From: QYOJ01 sp964616825 | GTDB taxonomy: Bacteria; Bacteroidota; Bacteroidia; Bacteroidales; FEN-979 | Length of the DNA stretch: 64,000 bases | Direction: 5' to 3' | Assembly: GCA_964616825.1 (NCBI GenBank) | Contig: CAZTSX010000010.1 | Location: 40,022-104,021 of the forward strand | Shown: positions 37,662-47,135 of the stretch, in pieces | Layout: every line of letters begins with the position of its first letter | How positions within the stretch are numbered: the stretch's first letter is position 1 | Notes under the pieces: model-generated | Seen by the model: only the letters and a program-made list of their open reading frames with translations | Databases searched by the model: none | Told to the model about the DNA's origin: nothing | Program-made: the position numbers and the translations under genes

Positions 37662-39217
37662 CACTCTTCGGATTCAATTGGAGGTTTGATTTTCACCCCA
37701 TCATATCGTGTTTCAACGCCATTTACAAATGAGATGATCAAAAAGAGTGTTCCGTCGTAGTTGTATTTTGTCCAGTTCCCCTCTTTTCTGCCCATTATAT
37801 AGATGCCTTCATCTTTTATTTTCTTGTTGTCCCAGTAATATATGTGTTTGCCATCGGGCAGATCCTCAATGAATCCTCCTTTGAAGATCAACAGACTATC
37901 GGTTTTATTTTCATTGGATTGAAGATGGTAATCAAACCACATCCCTGTTCTTAGTCCATCCCTGTAATTACCTCGTTGATAATAATCTCCTATTAGCTTG
38001 AACCAGGGTCCGTCTTCCAGCCCATCATAGTATTCTCCCATTTCAATAAGGACTCCATCTTCATCGAACTCCTCAGAAAGGCCGTCACGTTTACCTTTAT
38101 AATAATTTTCTTCCCTTAATATTTGTCCCGAATCAAAGTACCATCTCCAGATTCCTTCTGGCTTTCCATCTGTGTTATAGAGACCTGTTTGTTCAAGTTT
38201 TCCGTTTGAATGCAAATATTTCCAGGTTCCTGTTTTTTTTCCGTTATCGTAGTCTCCTTCGGCTTTGAGAGATCCATTGTGATAGTACTCTTTCCAGTGG
38301 CCGTTCCGGCTGCCATCTTCCAATACAAGCCCTTCGCCTGCCAGGATCCCGTTTCTGTATTCAATCGCCTGGATGATCCGACCTTCAGGAGAAAACTCCA
38401 TCCTGATTCCTTCCCGAATTCCATTCCGGTAAAGTGTTGTGGATTTGACTTTTCCATCGGCGTAATACTCTTTTTCAACTTCAAGCTTTTGTATCTCTGC
38501 CGCTTCGTGCTGCAGGATGTCGTCAATGTATTTTTCGATACTGATCAGATCTCCTTTTTTCGAATACTTCTTAAAATATCCGTTTTTCTTGTCGTTTTTG
38601 AATACTCCTTCCAGTTTATACTTTCCATTATCCCAGAAACTAATCCATTTTCCCTGTTTTCTGTTGTATTTGTCCAGGCGATTGATCTTGGTTCTGTCAA
38701 CAATAAATCCTTTTTTATATTCTGTGATCGTGATTATTTTCCCTTCAGGGGAGTACTCTTTGCCAATTCCTTGCTCTAATCCTTTGACAAACGGAATATC
38801 TATTTTTTTCCAACCTTGTATATTGTAATATTCTGTATATCCGTTTTTTATATCGTTACTGTAGTTCTCATATATGGTCTCTCTGTCAAGCCATGAAATT
38901 TTTACACCATTCCGTTTCCCATTTTTATAAGTAATCTCCAGGATCTGTTTTCCTTCCGGATTGAAAAATTTCCAGATACTGTCTAACTCAAAATTTCTCC
39001 GGTTTCCTTCTGATTTTAATATTCCGTTCTCATAATAGGATTTCCAATAATCATTTGGTTGTCCGTTTTGCATGGTGCCTTCGCTGGAAAGGCTTCCGTT
39101 GGGATAGAAAAATTGCCGGAATCCACTCAGCTTTGTTGTATCCTGACAGGCAGCATAAGCTAGCGGGCAGAAGATCACAATTAATAATATGACTATTCGC
39201 TTTCTCCCCATCATCAT
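37661..39217 (-). CDS. MORN/YwqK-type repeat protein, secreted
   Basis: A 518-aa protein with a signal peptide (cut near AYAACQ) and then about 15 repeats of roughly 23 residues whose core is NGxxxGxWxxYYxNGxLxxEG (for example NGQPNDYWKSYYENG, DNGKKTGTWKYLHSNGKLE, DGLRTGMWFDYH). Repeats of this kind occur in YwqK-annotated and MORN-repeat proteins and form beta-hairpin rods. The 'antitoxin' label sometimes given to this family is not supported here, since no toxin is nearby. It overlaps nadA and the pseudouridine synthase gene by one nucleotide each. Confidence 0.85.
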   Translation of the reverse strand: MMMGRKRIVILLIVIFCPLAYAACQDTTKLSGFRQFFYPNGSLSSEGTMQNGQPNDYWKSYYENGILKSEGNRRNFELDSIWKFFNPEGKQILEITYKNGKRNGVKISWLDRETIYENYSNDIKNGYTEYYNIQGWKKIDIPFVKGLEQGIGKEYSPEGKIITITEYKKGFIVDRTKINRLDKYNRKQGKWISFWDNGKYKLEGVFKNDKKNGYFKKYSKKGDLISIEKYIDDILQHEAAEIQKLEVEKEYYADGKVKSTTLYRNGIREGIRMEFSPEGRIIQAIEYRNGILAGEGLVLEDGSRNGHWKEYYHNGSLKAEGDYDNGKKTGTWKYLHSNGKLEQTGLYNTDGKPEGIWRWYFDSGQILREENYYKGKRDGLSEEFDEDGVLIEMGEYYDGLEDGPWFKLIGDYYQRGNYRDGLRTGMWFDYHLQSNENKTDSLLIFKGGFIEDLPDGKHIYYWDNKKIKDEGIYIMGRKEGNWTKYNYDGTLFLIISFVNGVETRYDGVKIKPPIESEE

Positions 39218-40149
39218 TATGATAATTGCAGCATTTTTAATACAGGTTTTTTGGCTTTTTCCAATAGTCGTTTGTCCAGGACTATTTCAGGCTTTTCGTT
39301 TTCAAGCGCTGCAAGGATCTTCTCCAGTGTGTTTTTCTTCATATACGGACAATCATTGCAGGAACATGTCTCGTCTGTCGGAACAATGAAAAATTCCTTT
39401 TCGGGAGAGGCTTTCCTCATTGCGTGCAAAATTCCTGTTTCGGTTGCTACGATAAACTTTTCAGAGGGATCCTGTTTAGAAAAGTTCAATAAGCTTGTTG
39501 TGGAACCAACGAAATCTGCTAATTCCAACACAACGGCTTTACATTCAGGGTGAGCAATGAGCTTTGCATCCGGATGAACTTTCTTCAAATCAATTATTGC
39601 TTCTGTGTTGATGATATCATGAACTTCACACGTTCCATTCCAGAGAACCATCTTCCTCCCTGTAATATTGTTAATATAATTTCCAAGGTTCTTATCTGGT
39701 GCAAAAATCAATTTCTGGTCTTTAGGAAATGAATTTACTACGTTGACAGCATTGCTGGAAGTACAGATAATGTCTGACAACGCTTTGATCTGTGCAGTAC
39801 AGTTAATATAAGAAATAACGATGTGATCCGGATGTTCTTTTTTAAATTTTTTAAATTCCGCAGGAGGACATGAATCTGCCAGTGAACAACCTGCTTCAAG
39901 ATCAGGAAGAATCACTTTTTTACCAGGATTTAAAATCTTGGCTGTTTCTGCCATAAAGTGAACTCCTGCAAACAGAATAATTTCAGCATCCGTTTCATAA
40001 GCATGTTGAGCTAGTGCAAGGCTATCTCCAACAAAATCCGCAATATCCTGTATTTCTGATACTTGGTAAAAATGCGCAAGAATTACAACGTTTTTTCTTT
40101 TCTGAATTTGTTTGATATTATCAATCAGATTTTTTCTGGAAATTTCCAT
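39217..40149 (-). CDS. nadA: Quinolinate synthase A
   Basis: A 310-aa enzyme of NAD biosynthesis that condenses iminoaspartate with dihydroxyacetone phosphate to quinolinate, using a 4Fe-4S cluster. Visible motifs: VILAHFYQVSEIQDIAD, DLEAGCSLADSCPP, NGTCEVHD, HPECKAVV and ETCSCNDCPYM, which supply the cluster cysteines. nadB and nadC are not in the window. It is the first gene of an overlapping minus-strand chain and has an unusually long spacer (about 330 nt) back to the nearest good promoter box. Confidence 0.96.
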   Translation of the reverse strand: MEISRKNLIDNIKQIQKRKNVVILAHFYQVSEIQDIADFVGDSLALAQHAYETDAEIILFAGVHFMAETAKILNPGKKVILPDLEAGCSLADSCPPAEFKKFKKEHPDHIVISYINCTAQIKALSDIICTSSNAVNVVNSFPKDQKLIFAPDKNLGNYINNITGRKMVLWNGTCEVHDIINTEAIIDLKKVHPDAKLIAHPECKAVVLELADFVGSTTSLLNFSKQDPSEKFIVATETGILHAMRKASPEKEFFIVPTDETCSCNDCPYMKKNTLEKILAALENEKPEIVLDKRLLEKAKKPVLKMLQLS

Positions 40150-40478
40150 TTCTAATAATATTAAAAAAAGAACTTTTTATTTATTGTTATTATTAATGGG
40201 TGTTAGTTTGGTTAAAAGATTTTTATGAAAAAATTTTGTAAAATGATTTATCATTTAATCTGAACAGGTTATTCACATTTAATATTTTATAAAAGCTTAC
40301 TTTATAGTTGATTAATCAATTTTAACATGAATGCTATTTTTCAACTTTGTTCATAAAAAAAACGCTGAAAGCCTCAATTCCATTGTGAAGATAATTTGAT
40401 AACAATGGATAAATTTTAGAAAATATTCACTTTTTTTATGGCATACCCTAAAAGTGATATTTTATCAGAATTTTAGAA

Positions 40479-40486
40479 CAAAGGTA
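40479..40486 (-). promoter_or_regulatory. -7 box facing nadA
   Basis: Minus-strand TACCTTTG, a perfect match; it would give nadA a leader of about 320 nt. Confidence 0.45.
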
Positions 40487-40557
40487 CACAGTTGTTAACA
40501 TATTTTTGTTTAAAATTTAAAATTATGATTTCCAGACAATCCGGATCACATAATGAT

Positions 40558-40565
40558 TAACTTTG
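40558..40565 (+). promoter_or_regulatory. -7 box for rpiB
   Basis: TAACTTTG, a perfect TAnnTTTG match, 17 nt before the ATG at 40583. Confidence 0.6.
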
Positions 40566-40582
40566 CCTGAAAATTATTAACA

Positions 40583-41038
40583 ATGGTAAAAGCTGGTGAA
40601 ATTATTGCTATAGGTTGTGATCATGCCGGATTCGAGATGAAAGAGTACCTGAAAAAAGTGATAAACGGGTGGGGATTTGATCTAAAAGATTTTGGAACGA
40701 ATTCCAATGTGAGTATGGATTATCCTGATCCTATTCATCCGCTGGCCTCAGCCATTGAAAAAGGGCTACTCAACAGGGGAATTATTATTTGCGGAAGCGG
40801 AAATGGAGCAGCGATGGTTGCAAACAAATATCCACATGTAAGAGCCGCGCTTTGCTGGCAACCGGAAATCGCAAAATTTGCCCGACTGCACAATGACGCG
40901 AATATTATTTCATTACCGGCCAGGTTCATTACAAACAATCAGGCCGTTGAAATAGCGGAACTTTTTTTACATACAGATTTTGAAGGGGGAAGACATCAAC
41001 AAAGGGTGAAGAAGATCTCTGACAATATTCAATGTTAA
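40583..41038 (+). CDS. rpiB: Ribose-5-phosphate isomerase B
   Basis: A 151-aa RpiB/LacAB-family sugar-phosphate isomerase interconverting ribose 5-phosphate and ribulose 5-phosphate. Motifs: IAIGCDHAGFEMKEYL at the N-terminus, DYPDP, and the active-site loop IIICGSGNGAAMVANK with its catalytic cysteine. Family-typical length. It is followed after 4 nt by the lutB-like gene, so both should share a transcript from the promoter box at 40558. Confidence 0.94.
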   Translation: MVKAGEIIAIGCDHAGFEMKEYLKKVINGWGFDLKDFGTNSNVSMDYPDPIHPLASAIEKGLLNRGIIICGSGNGAAMVANKYPHVRAALCWQPEIAKFARLHNDANIISLPARFITNNQAVEIAELFLHTDFEGGRHQQRVKKISDNIQC

Positions 41039-41042
41039 TCTG

Positions 41043-42425
41043 ATGAATTATACAGCGCAGCGATTTTTGAATGATGCTCTTCAAAAATCATTCGATAAAG
41101 AACACCGAAAGCGGATTAATTTTAATATCGGCAGATATGATCTGGCTGTAAACACTGGAAAGCAACAATACCGTGATTTAGAGTTAGCCAAACGAAGAGC
41201 TGCAAACGTCAAGAACAAAGTCATCAACAAACTGGATGGTTATTTAACAGAGTTTAAAAGAAATTTTGAGAGTCAGGGTGGAACTGTACTTTGGGCCCCT
41301 GGCGAAAGAGACGCACAGAAAGAGATCATGCAGATCATTAAGAAGGCAAAAGCAAAGGTGATCGTTAAGCAAAAAAGCATGGTATCAGAAGAGCTTCAGT
41401 TAAATGAGCTGCTTGAAAAAAACAAACGAAAAGTTTTTGAAACCGATCTGGGAGAATATATTGTGCAACTCGCTGGCGAAAAACCATATCATATTGTCAC
41501 GCCTGCTATGCATAAGTCCAGGGAAGATGTATCTGAATTGTTTCATCAGAAATTTGGATTGCCCGCAAACACTCCTCCTGAAGAGATCACAAAATTTGTC
41601 AGAGAAAAATTGCGCAATGAGTTTATTCGTTCTGATGTTGGGATTACAGGCGCTAACTTTTTGATTGCAGATTGCGGGGCTGTTGCATTGACTGAAAACG
41701 AGGGAAACGGCATTTTGTCTTTCGCTTTTCCAAAAATTCATATTGTCGTTGCCGGCATTGAGAGAATCATTCCATCCCTGGAAGATCTGGATCTCTTTCT
41801 TCCACTACTTGCAACATATGGAACGGGACAGCATATTACAGCTTATAATAATATTTTATTTGGGCCGAAAAAAGAAAAAGAACCAGACGGACCGGAAAAA
41901 ATGTATGTCATCCTGGTTGACAACAAGCGAACAGAGATCATGAAGTATCAGGAACAGCGAAAGGCTCTTTCATGTATTCGATGCGGGGCTTGTTTGAATG
42001 AATGTCCGGTTTACCGGAATGTAGGCGGCTATACATATGATTCCGTCTACTCGGGCCCCATCGGCTCTGTTATATCGCCATACCTTAAAGGATTGCGCGA
42101 TTATAATCACCTGAGCTTTGCATCTTCCCTTTGCGGGAAGTGTACAGAGATCTGTCCGGTAAAAATACCACTTCACGAATTGCTTTTGCGAAACAGAAAA
42201 GAGGCCGTGTTAAGGAACTATAGTAGTTACAATTGGAGACGAATGATGAGAGGATGGAAATATACGATGCTTCATCGCTGGACGCTTGACAAGCCCGGCG
42301 CGGGCATTAAAAACAGAGCAGTAAGCATGTTTGGAGCAAAAATGTGGGGTCCCCGCAGAACACTTCCTAAAGTAGCCAACAAAAGCTTCAAAGAGCTCTG
42401 GAAAGATCGCCAGAGTGTTACTTAA
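41043..42425 (+). CDS. LutB-like iron-sulfur protein (LUD domain)
   Basis: A 460-aa protein of the LutB/YkgF type, a subunit of the lactate utilisation complex in organisms that have it. The N-terminal LUD domain includes VIVKQKSMVSEELQLN and GITGANFLIADCGAVALTEN. Two 4Fe-4S motifs follow: CIRCGACLNECPVYR and CGKCTEICPVKIPLHE. The partners LutA and LutC are not adjacent; the neighbour is rpiB. Its 3' end overlaps the convergent kinase gene by 8 nt. Confidence 0.9.
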   Translation: MNYTAQRFLNDALQKSFDKEHRKRINFNIGRYDLAVNTGKQQYRDLELAKRRAANVKNKVINKLDGYLTEFKRNFESQGGTVLWAPGERDAQKEIMQIIKKAKAKVIVKQKSMVSEELQLNELLEKNKRKVFETDLGEYIVQLAGEKPYHIVTPAMHKSREDVSELFHQKFGLPANTPPEEITKFVREKLRNEFIRSDVGITGANFLIADCGAVALTENEGNGILSFAFPKIHIVVAGIERIIPSLEDLDLFLPLLATYGTGQHITAYNNILFGPKKEKEPDGPEKMYVILVDNKRTEIMKYQEQRKALSCIRCGACLNECPVYRNVGGYTYDSVYSGPIGSVISPYLKGLRDYNHLSFASSLCGKCTEICPVKIPLHELLLRNRKEAVLRNYSSYNWRRMMRGWKYTMLHRWTLDKPGAGIKNRAVSMFGAKMWGPRRTLPKVANKSFKELWKDRQSVT

Positions 42426-43302
42426 TATAGCGGTTGAGGATTTGAAGGATCGAGCCCAAATAACTCCTTCCGAAAAGATTTAAATGAATTAACAGAGGAT
42501 ACAGATTGTAAATCTCAAGCCTCTCTTTCCAGCCTGGTTCCAGGGCATGATGAGTTTCGTATCCGAGATAAAAATCAGGAGAAAATCCGCCGAAAAGTGT
42601 AGTCATGGCCAGGTCCACTTCCCGATGACCATAATAGACAGCCGGATCAATCAAGCACGCCTCACCTGCCTCAGAAACTATATAATTCCCACTCCACAAA
42701 TCACCATGAAGAAGAGCAGGCACATCCTTCGAAAGCAATCTGCTCAGGCGACCGAACAAATCATCAAATCGCTTTGATGTTGAATAATCAAGTCGCCGCG
42801 AATCGCGGGCCAGAGCAACCTGTTTTTGTAGTCGCTCCTCAACAAAGAAATCAAACCAATCATTGGATTGTGTGTTGCTCTGCGGTAGAGATCCCATGTA
42901 ATTGTCATGATCAAGACCATAAAAATCAGACGAATGGTCGTGAAGCTTAGCAAGAGCTACACCAAAATGGAACATAAAGCGATCGATTTCTCTTTCGGAA
43001 TCAATAAATTCAAGTAGCAGGTAAGTGTATGTGGATAATGTGTTTTCAGTAACGACGTCTGGGACAAGCAATTCACTTGCTCTCTGTAGCAACCGTAAGC
43101 CATGAGCCTCTTTTTCAAACATGGAGGTAAATTTTCCTGCAAAATTGTATTTGAGACAAAAAGTACCGGAAGAAGTATCAATTTTACATGTTTGATTGAT
43201 ATCGCCACCTGTAAGATAATTAAACGACTGAATGGTGAAGTTTGTGTCTCCCTGTGAGTGGAAACATGCGCGAAGGGAAGAAATTATTTCTTCGGGGATC
43301 AT
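42418..43302 (-). CDS. Fructosamine/ketosamine-3-kinase family protein
   Basis: A 294-aa kinase-fold protein with the fructosamine kinase marks: GGDINQTCKI early, the phosphotransfer motif PALLHGDLWSGNYIV, and CLIDPAVYYGHREVDLAMT, the metal-binding DPAxxxGxxExDLAM signature. In the family these phosphorylate ketoamines on glycated proteins or small molecules, leading to deglycation. The start MIPEEIISSLR is chosen; upstream codons to 43389 have no family character. Confidence 0.9.
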   Translation of the reverse strand: MIPEEIISSLRACFHSQGDTNFTIQSFNYLTGGDINQTCKIDTSSGTFCLKYNFAGKFTSMFEKEAHGLRLLQRASELLVPDVVTENTLSTYTYLLLEFIDSEREIDRFMFHFGVALAKLHDHSSDFYGLDHDNYMGSLPQSNTQSNDWFDFFVEERLQKQVALARDSRRLDYSTSKRFDDLFGRLSRLLSKDVPALLHGDLWSGNYIVSEAGEACLIDPAVYYGHREVDLAMTTLFGGFSPDFYLGYETHHALEPGWKERLEIYNLYPLLIHLNLFGRSYLGSILQILNRYIK

Positions 43303-43441
43303 GAAATCAGATAAAATTACACATTTAACATTTTTACCGGTTGACCTTTTGTCATGGCGGCATTTCATCCGGCCCTTTGACGTAATCAAAAAATTTAGGT
43401 TACAATATAAAGAAAATATCGATTGAGATAAATATTTTTTA

Positions 43442-43449
43442 TATGTTTG
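43442..43449 (+). promoter_or_regulatory. -7 box for the T9SS sialidase-like gene
   Basis: TATGTTTG, a perfect TAnnTTTG match, 32 nt before the ATG at 43482. Confidence 0.5.
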
Positions 43450-43481
43450 TATTTATTCAATCCAATTAATATTTAGAAACA

Positions 43482-46400
43482 ATGTATATTATGAAAAATT
43501 TAAACTATATTCTTTACATCTGTGTGATTGCCACATGGGTATTTTTGATGATACCTTTTGGGGTAATTGCACAGGATTTAACCGGCGTTGAAGACAATCC
43601 AAACGTGGATCAAATCCCTTTATCTCTATTACAACAATGGCAGGGAGAACCGGATGTTGCGCCCTTATCTTCTGTGATGACAATTGATAATTTTGACAAT
43701 TTCAACCTGGGAGTGGATTTTGCTGAAGGAAACATTGCTGAAAACCCAGCTGACCCGACCTGGTACTTTACAGCATTTAATATAAATGGAACGCACCACA
43801 CTGAAAATGGCTTCAATTGGTATAGAAACACTCCCAATTTTGGAGCAAACATGCGTGGCGATCCTGTACAGGCATATGATAGCATTGGGACTCTCTATTA
43901 TGAAAACATGTATGGAAGCACAATTCAAGGTTGTAAGGTAATTACTTCTCAGGATAACGGAGCCACATGGGGTTCCCCTGTTACCGCAATTAATGGTGGT
44001 GATAAAAACTGGATTGCTGCTGATCAAACAGCCGGACCTTATGCTAATTATGCTTACACATGCATGACCAGCAACTCATACAACAGTGGAAACTTTGCCA
44101 GGAGTACTGATCTCGGTGCGACATGGCAAAACACCTTTACAACCAGCACACAGAGCCTGCCAGGCATGATGGTGTGTGTTGGAGCATACGGAAACATTCA
44201 GGGTGGAGCTGTTTATGTGGTCGCTAACGGCGGAAGTGCATTTAGCTCAAGATATACTTTTTTCCGTTCCCTTGATGGGGGTGCAACTTTTGTTCAGAGA
44301 TCACAAAACTACTGGGCAAACACTGTTGGTAATAATGTGAATGGGCGCAATTCAGTTCAAAATATGAGAACCCGTCCATATCCATTTATTGGGGCCGACA
44401 ACAGCTATGGCACATACCGGGGCAGACTCTATTGTGTCTATGCTTCCAATGACCCTCCGGGAAGCGGGAACAAACCAGACATTTGGAGCAGATATAGTGA
44501 TGATGGCGGAAGTACCTGGTCAACCGACGTAATCGTCAATGACGACGCCAATACCACGCAGCACAACCAATGGCATCCTGCGATGTGGTGCGACAAAGAG
44601 ACGGGAAGACTTTACGTGCAGTGGATGGACACCCGAGATACACCCACCAGTGATAGTGCGTTAATCTATGCTACTTATTCAGATGATGGAGGAGAAACGT
44701 TTGTCGAAAATCAACCGATATCAAATAAAAAAATGAAGATCAACTGCAACACCTGTGGTGGCGGAGGAACACCCCGTTACCAGGGCGACTATAACGGCAT
44801 CGTTTCCAACAGCAAAGTTTCCATGGCTAATTGGGCTGACTTTCGTAATGGGAACTTTATGAGTGTTACAGCTTATTTTCCTGATTTTGCAATGGCAATA
44901 GATAAAGCAGGCGATACGTTATATACGCCTAGCGACTCAAGTACCTTTACGGTCAACGTGCCTGAAGTAAAACTTTATGACGATACTGTTGTGCTTTCAG
45001 CCAGCGTAAATCCAATTCCTACAAGTGGAACCATTACATTTTCTTTCCCAAGTGGAACGGAGATCACCACGTTTCCCGGCTCGCTGCCAGTGAGGGTGAT
45101 TTGTGACGGATCTGTACCTGAGGGGATCTACATGGTCACTTTTGAAGCAAAAGGACCTAACGGCACACCGGTTCATCGCCGGATTGCCAGCCTGAGAATC
45201 ATGGTTGGAAGTGGATTTTCTGTTGATGCTGTGGCTGATCCGAGTACCATATGCGAGGGAGCTTCCTCTCAGCTTGATGCGGTTCTTACTTTAGGAGATC
45301 CGCCTTTCACCTATCTCTGGTCACCAACAACCGGACTAAGCGATCCTACTATAGCGAATCCAGTTGCTACTCCATCTGCAACGACAACATATTCAGTATC
45401 AGTTACCGATAGCAGCCCCGAAACCGTATCCGATGATGTTGAAGTCACAGTGCTAACGCCGATTACATCAGCGGGTGACATTATTGGAGCTACATTAGTC
45501 TGTGAGGCCACAACGGAAAGCTACGAGGTTACACCGATACCTGGAGCTACCTCCTACTCATGGACAGTGCCGAATGATGCAACCATAGTATCGGGGCAGA
45601 ATTCTCCACTAATCAATGTTACCTGGGGACAAACCTCCGGCATAATCTCGATTATCGTTGGGAACATCTGTGGCAACAGCCCGCCAAGTACCCTGGATGT
45701 AACCGTGGAACCGATGCTTCCTATGCCGGGAGCTATTTCAGGACCCGATTTCGGGTGTACTGGCGTTGAAACAACTTTTTCGATAGACGCACTACCTGGA
45801 GCCGATGTGTACGAATGGTCGGTTCCAGCTGATGCACAAATCGTTAGCGGACAAGGAACAACAGAAGTAAATGTCATTTGGGGGTCAACCTCCGGTGACA
45901 TCGCTGTTTTCGCACGAAACAGTTGTGGGGCCAGTCCATCTCAAACTCGGAATCTGACGCCCGCAACAATACCCGAGCCCGCCGGGCAAATTAGTGGAAA
46001 CGATACAGTTTGTGTGAATCAAGGGGGATATGTTTATGATGTTCCTGTTATCCCGGGAGCGACTTCATACACCTGGACCCTACCAACAGGGGCCTATATA
46101 TCTGCAGGCATGGGAACAAATGAAGTTACTATTGGATTTGACCCGCAAGCCATCAGTGGCGACATTTCAGTGAATGGAGTGAATGATTGCGGAGATGGCA
46201 CATCCAGCAGCAAGTCGGTATTTGTATCTGACTGTCTGGGTATCAATGCCCACACTCTCGATGCTACTGTGAGATTGTTTCCCAATCCTGTTGAGGAAAC
46301 AATGAATATACAGATCAACGGAAGCGAAAAGAAGCTTATGCTAACGATAAGCGATGTGACGGGAAATACCAAGATCATGCAACCATTATCAGGCCTGCCT

Positions 46401-46511
46401 GAGAAGTATACAAAAAGAATTGATGTCTCCGGATTTGCAGAAGGAGTCTATTTCATCAGGTTGACTAATGATGACCGCTATTATGTTCAGAAATTTGTTG
46501 TTTTGCGATAA
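43482..46511 (+). CDS. Secreted Asp-box beta-propeller protein with PKD-like domains and T9SS signal
   Basis: A 1009-aa protein. After a signal peptide (cut near GVIAQ) comes a sialidase/BNR-type propeller with five Asp-box motifs: SQDNGATW, STDLGATW, SLDGGATF, SDDGGSTW, SDDGGETF (residues ~156-410). An Ig-like domain (SPTTGLSDPTIANPVATP) follows, then three PKD-like domains of about 82 residues, each with a PGATSYxWxxP or PGADVYEWSVP core and a closing GxxxxxxxNxCG. The last ~75 residues form a type IX secretion C-terminal domain (LFPNPVEETMNIQ ... GVYFIRL). Catalytic sialidase residues were not identified, so the propeller may only bind. The second ATG at 43491 is an equally possible start. 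Confidence 0.9.
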   Translation: MYIMKNLNYILYICVIATWVFLMIPFGVIAQDLTGVEDNPNVDQIPLSLLQQWQGEPDVAPLSSVMTIDNFDNFNLGVDFAEGNIAENPADPTWYFTAFNINGTHHTENGFNWYRNTPNFGANMRGDPVQAYDSIGTLYYENMYGSTIQGCKVITSQDNGATWGSPVTAINGGDKNWIAADQTAGPYANYAYTCMTSNSYNSGNFARSTDLGATWQNTFTTSTQSLPGMMVCVGAYGNIQGGAVYVVANGGSAFSSRYTFFRSLDGGATFVQRSQNYWANTVGNNVNGRNSVQNMRTRPYPFIGADNSYGTYRGRLYCVYASNDPPGSGNKPDIWSRYSDDGGSTWSTDVIVNDDANTTQHNQWHPAMWCDKETGRLYVQWMDTRDTPTSDSALIYATYSDDGGETFVENQPISNKKMKINCNTCGGGGTPRYQGDYNGIVSNSKVSMANWADFRNGNFMSVTAYFPDFAMAIDKAGDTLYTPSDSSTFTVNVPEVKLYDDTVVLSASVNPIPTSGTITFSFPSGTEITTFPGSLPVRVICDGSVPEGIYMVTFEAKGPNGTPVHRRIASLRIMVGSGFSVDAVADPSTICEGASSQLDAVLTLGDPPFTYLWSPTTGLSDPTIANPVATPSATTTYSVSVTDSSPETVSDDVEVTVLTPITSAGDIIGATLVCEATTESYEVTPIPGATSYSWTVPNDATIVSGQNSPLINVTWGQTSGIISIIVGNICGNSPPSTLDVTVEPMLPMPGAISGPDFGCTGVETTFSIDALPGADVYEWSVPADAQIVSGQGTTEVNVIWGSTSGDIAVFARNSCGASPSQTRNLTPATIPEPAGQISGNDTVCVNQGGYVYDVPVIPGATSYTWTLPTGAYISAGMGTNEVTIGFDPQAISGDISVNGVNDCGDGTSSSKSVFVSDCLGINAHTLDATVRLFPNPVEETMNIQINGSEKKLMLTISDVTGNTKIMQPLSGLPEKYTKRIDVSGFAEGVYFIRLTNDDRYYVQKFVVLR

Positions 46512-46526
46512 AAATAATACGGGAAT

Positions 46527-47087
46527 TTATTTTTTCAATGAGAACGTTTCAATTGAAAAATAATCAGATCCTTTTGGACGAAGAATGCTCTCATAAAGAA
46601 CCAGGTTTTTAACTGACACCGGGCGAGAAGAGAGGCCTTTCATTTTATCCAGTATTTTTTGAAAAAAGACTTTGTCTTGCAGATACTTGATCCTCCCCAG
46701 CGTGAGATGAGGAACCAGATTTTGACGCCCTGTCTGAAAACCAAGAGATTCAAAATCCAAACTAGCCATTTTCATCAGTGTGGCCAGTTTATCGTATGGT
46801 CTGATACCCGTCCAGATGACGCGGGGATTGTACGAACTGCCAAAGACTCCTAATCCTGCAAGCCGGAATGTGAAACTGGAATTAGCTTCCGTTAGGTTTT
46901 TGAGGACTTGAGAGATATCAGGGATTAAGCGCTCTTCTGTTTCACCCAGAAATTTTATAGTGATGTGAATATTCTTCTCCTCTACCCATTTAATCTTTTC
47001 GTGGGATAAAGCATGCTGTAAACGAACGAAATCACTCAGAAAATTCGGATCAGGATTGATTTTAAAGGCAACAAACAGGCGTTTCAT
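46527..47087 (-). CDS. thpR: RNA 2',3'-cyclic phosphodiesterase
   Basis: A 186-aa 2H phosphoesterase of the ThpR/LigT family. The two HxT/S catalytic motifs are H41-I-T (NIHITIKFLGET) and H127-L-T (PHLTLGRIK). Relatives open 2',3'-cyclic phosphates on RNA ends. It is a single gene, convergent with the T9SS protein and divergent from tRNA-Ala. Confidence 0.92.
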   Translation of the reverse strand: MKRLFVAFKINPDPNFLSDFVRLQHALSHEKIKWVEEKNIHITIKFLGETEERLIPDISQVLKNLTEANSSFTFRLAGLGVFGSSYNPRVIWTGIRPYDKLATLMKMASLDFESLGFQTGRQNLVPHLTLGRIKYLQDKVFFQKILDKMKGLSSRPVSVKNLVLYESILRPKGSDYFSIETFSLKK

Positions 47088-47117
47088 TGGAATCGTTTAC
47101 ACAAAAATAAAAAATTA

Positions 47118-47125
47118 TAACTTTG
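47118..47125 (+). promoter_or_regulatory. -7 box for tRNA-Ala
   Basis: TAACTTTG, a perfect TAnnTTTG match, ends 10 nt before the tRNA 5' end. Confidence 0.65.
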
Positions 47126-47135
47126 CCCGCTCAAC

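Larger units (their letters stand above)
40150..40582. other. AT-rich divergent intergenic region (433 bp) without a gene
   Basis: No convincing coding frame. It holds a minus-strand promoter box for nadA (40479-40486), a plus-strand box for rpiB (40558-40565), one DnaA-box-like nonamer TTATTCACA (40269-40277), and several runs of A or T. No terminator or riboswitch fold was recognised by eye. Confidence 0.6.

Noticed and set aside
38210..38779. 189-codon plus-strand frame opposite the MORN-repeat gene
   Set aside because: Its repetitive Phe/Ser-rich sequence is the antisense of the MORN repeats; no independent signal.
37661..39217. Toxin-antitoxin system (YwqK antitoxin label)
   Set aside because: The name is only an annotation habit for this repeat family; neighbours are nadA and a pseudouridine synthase and no toxin is present.
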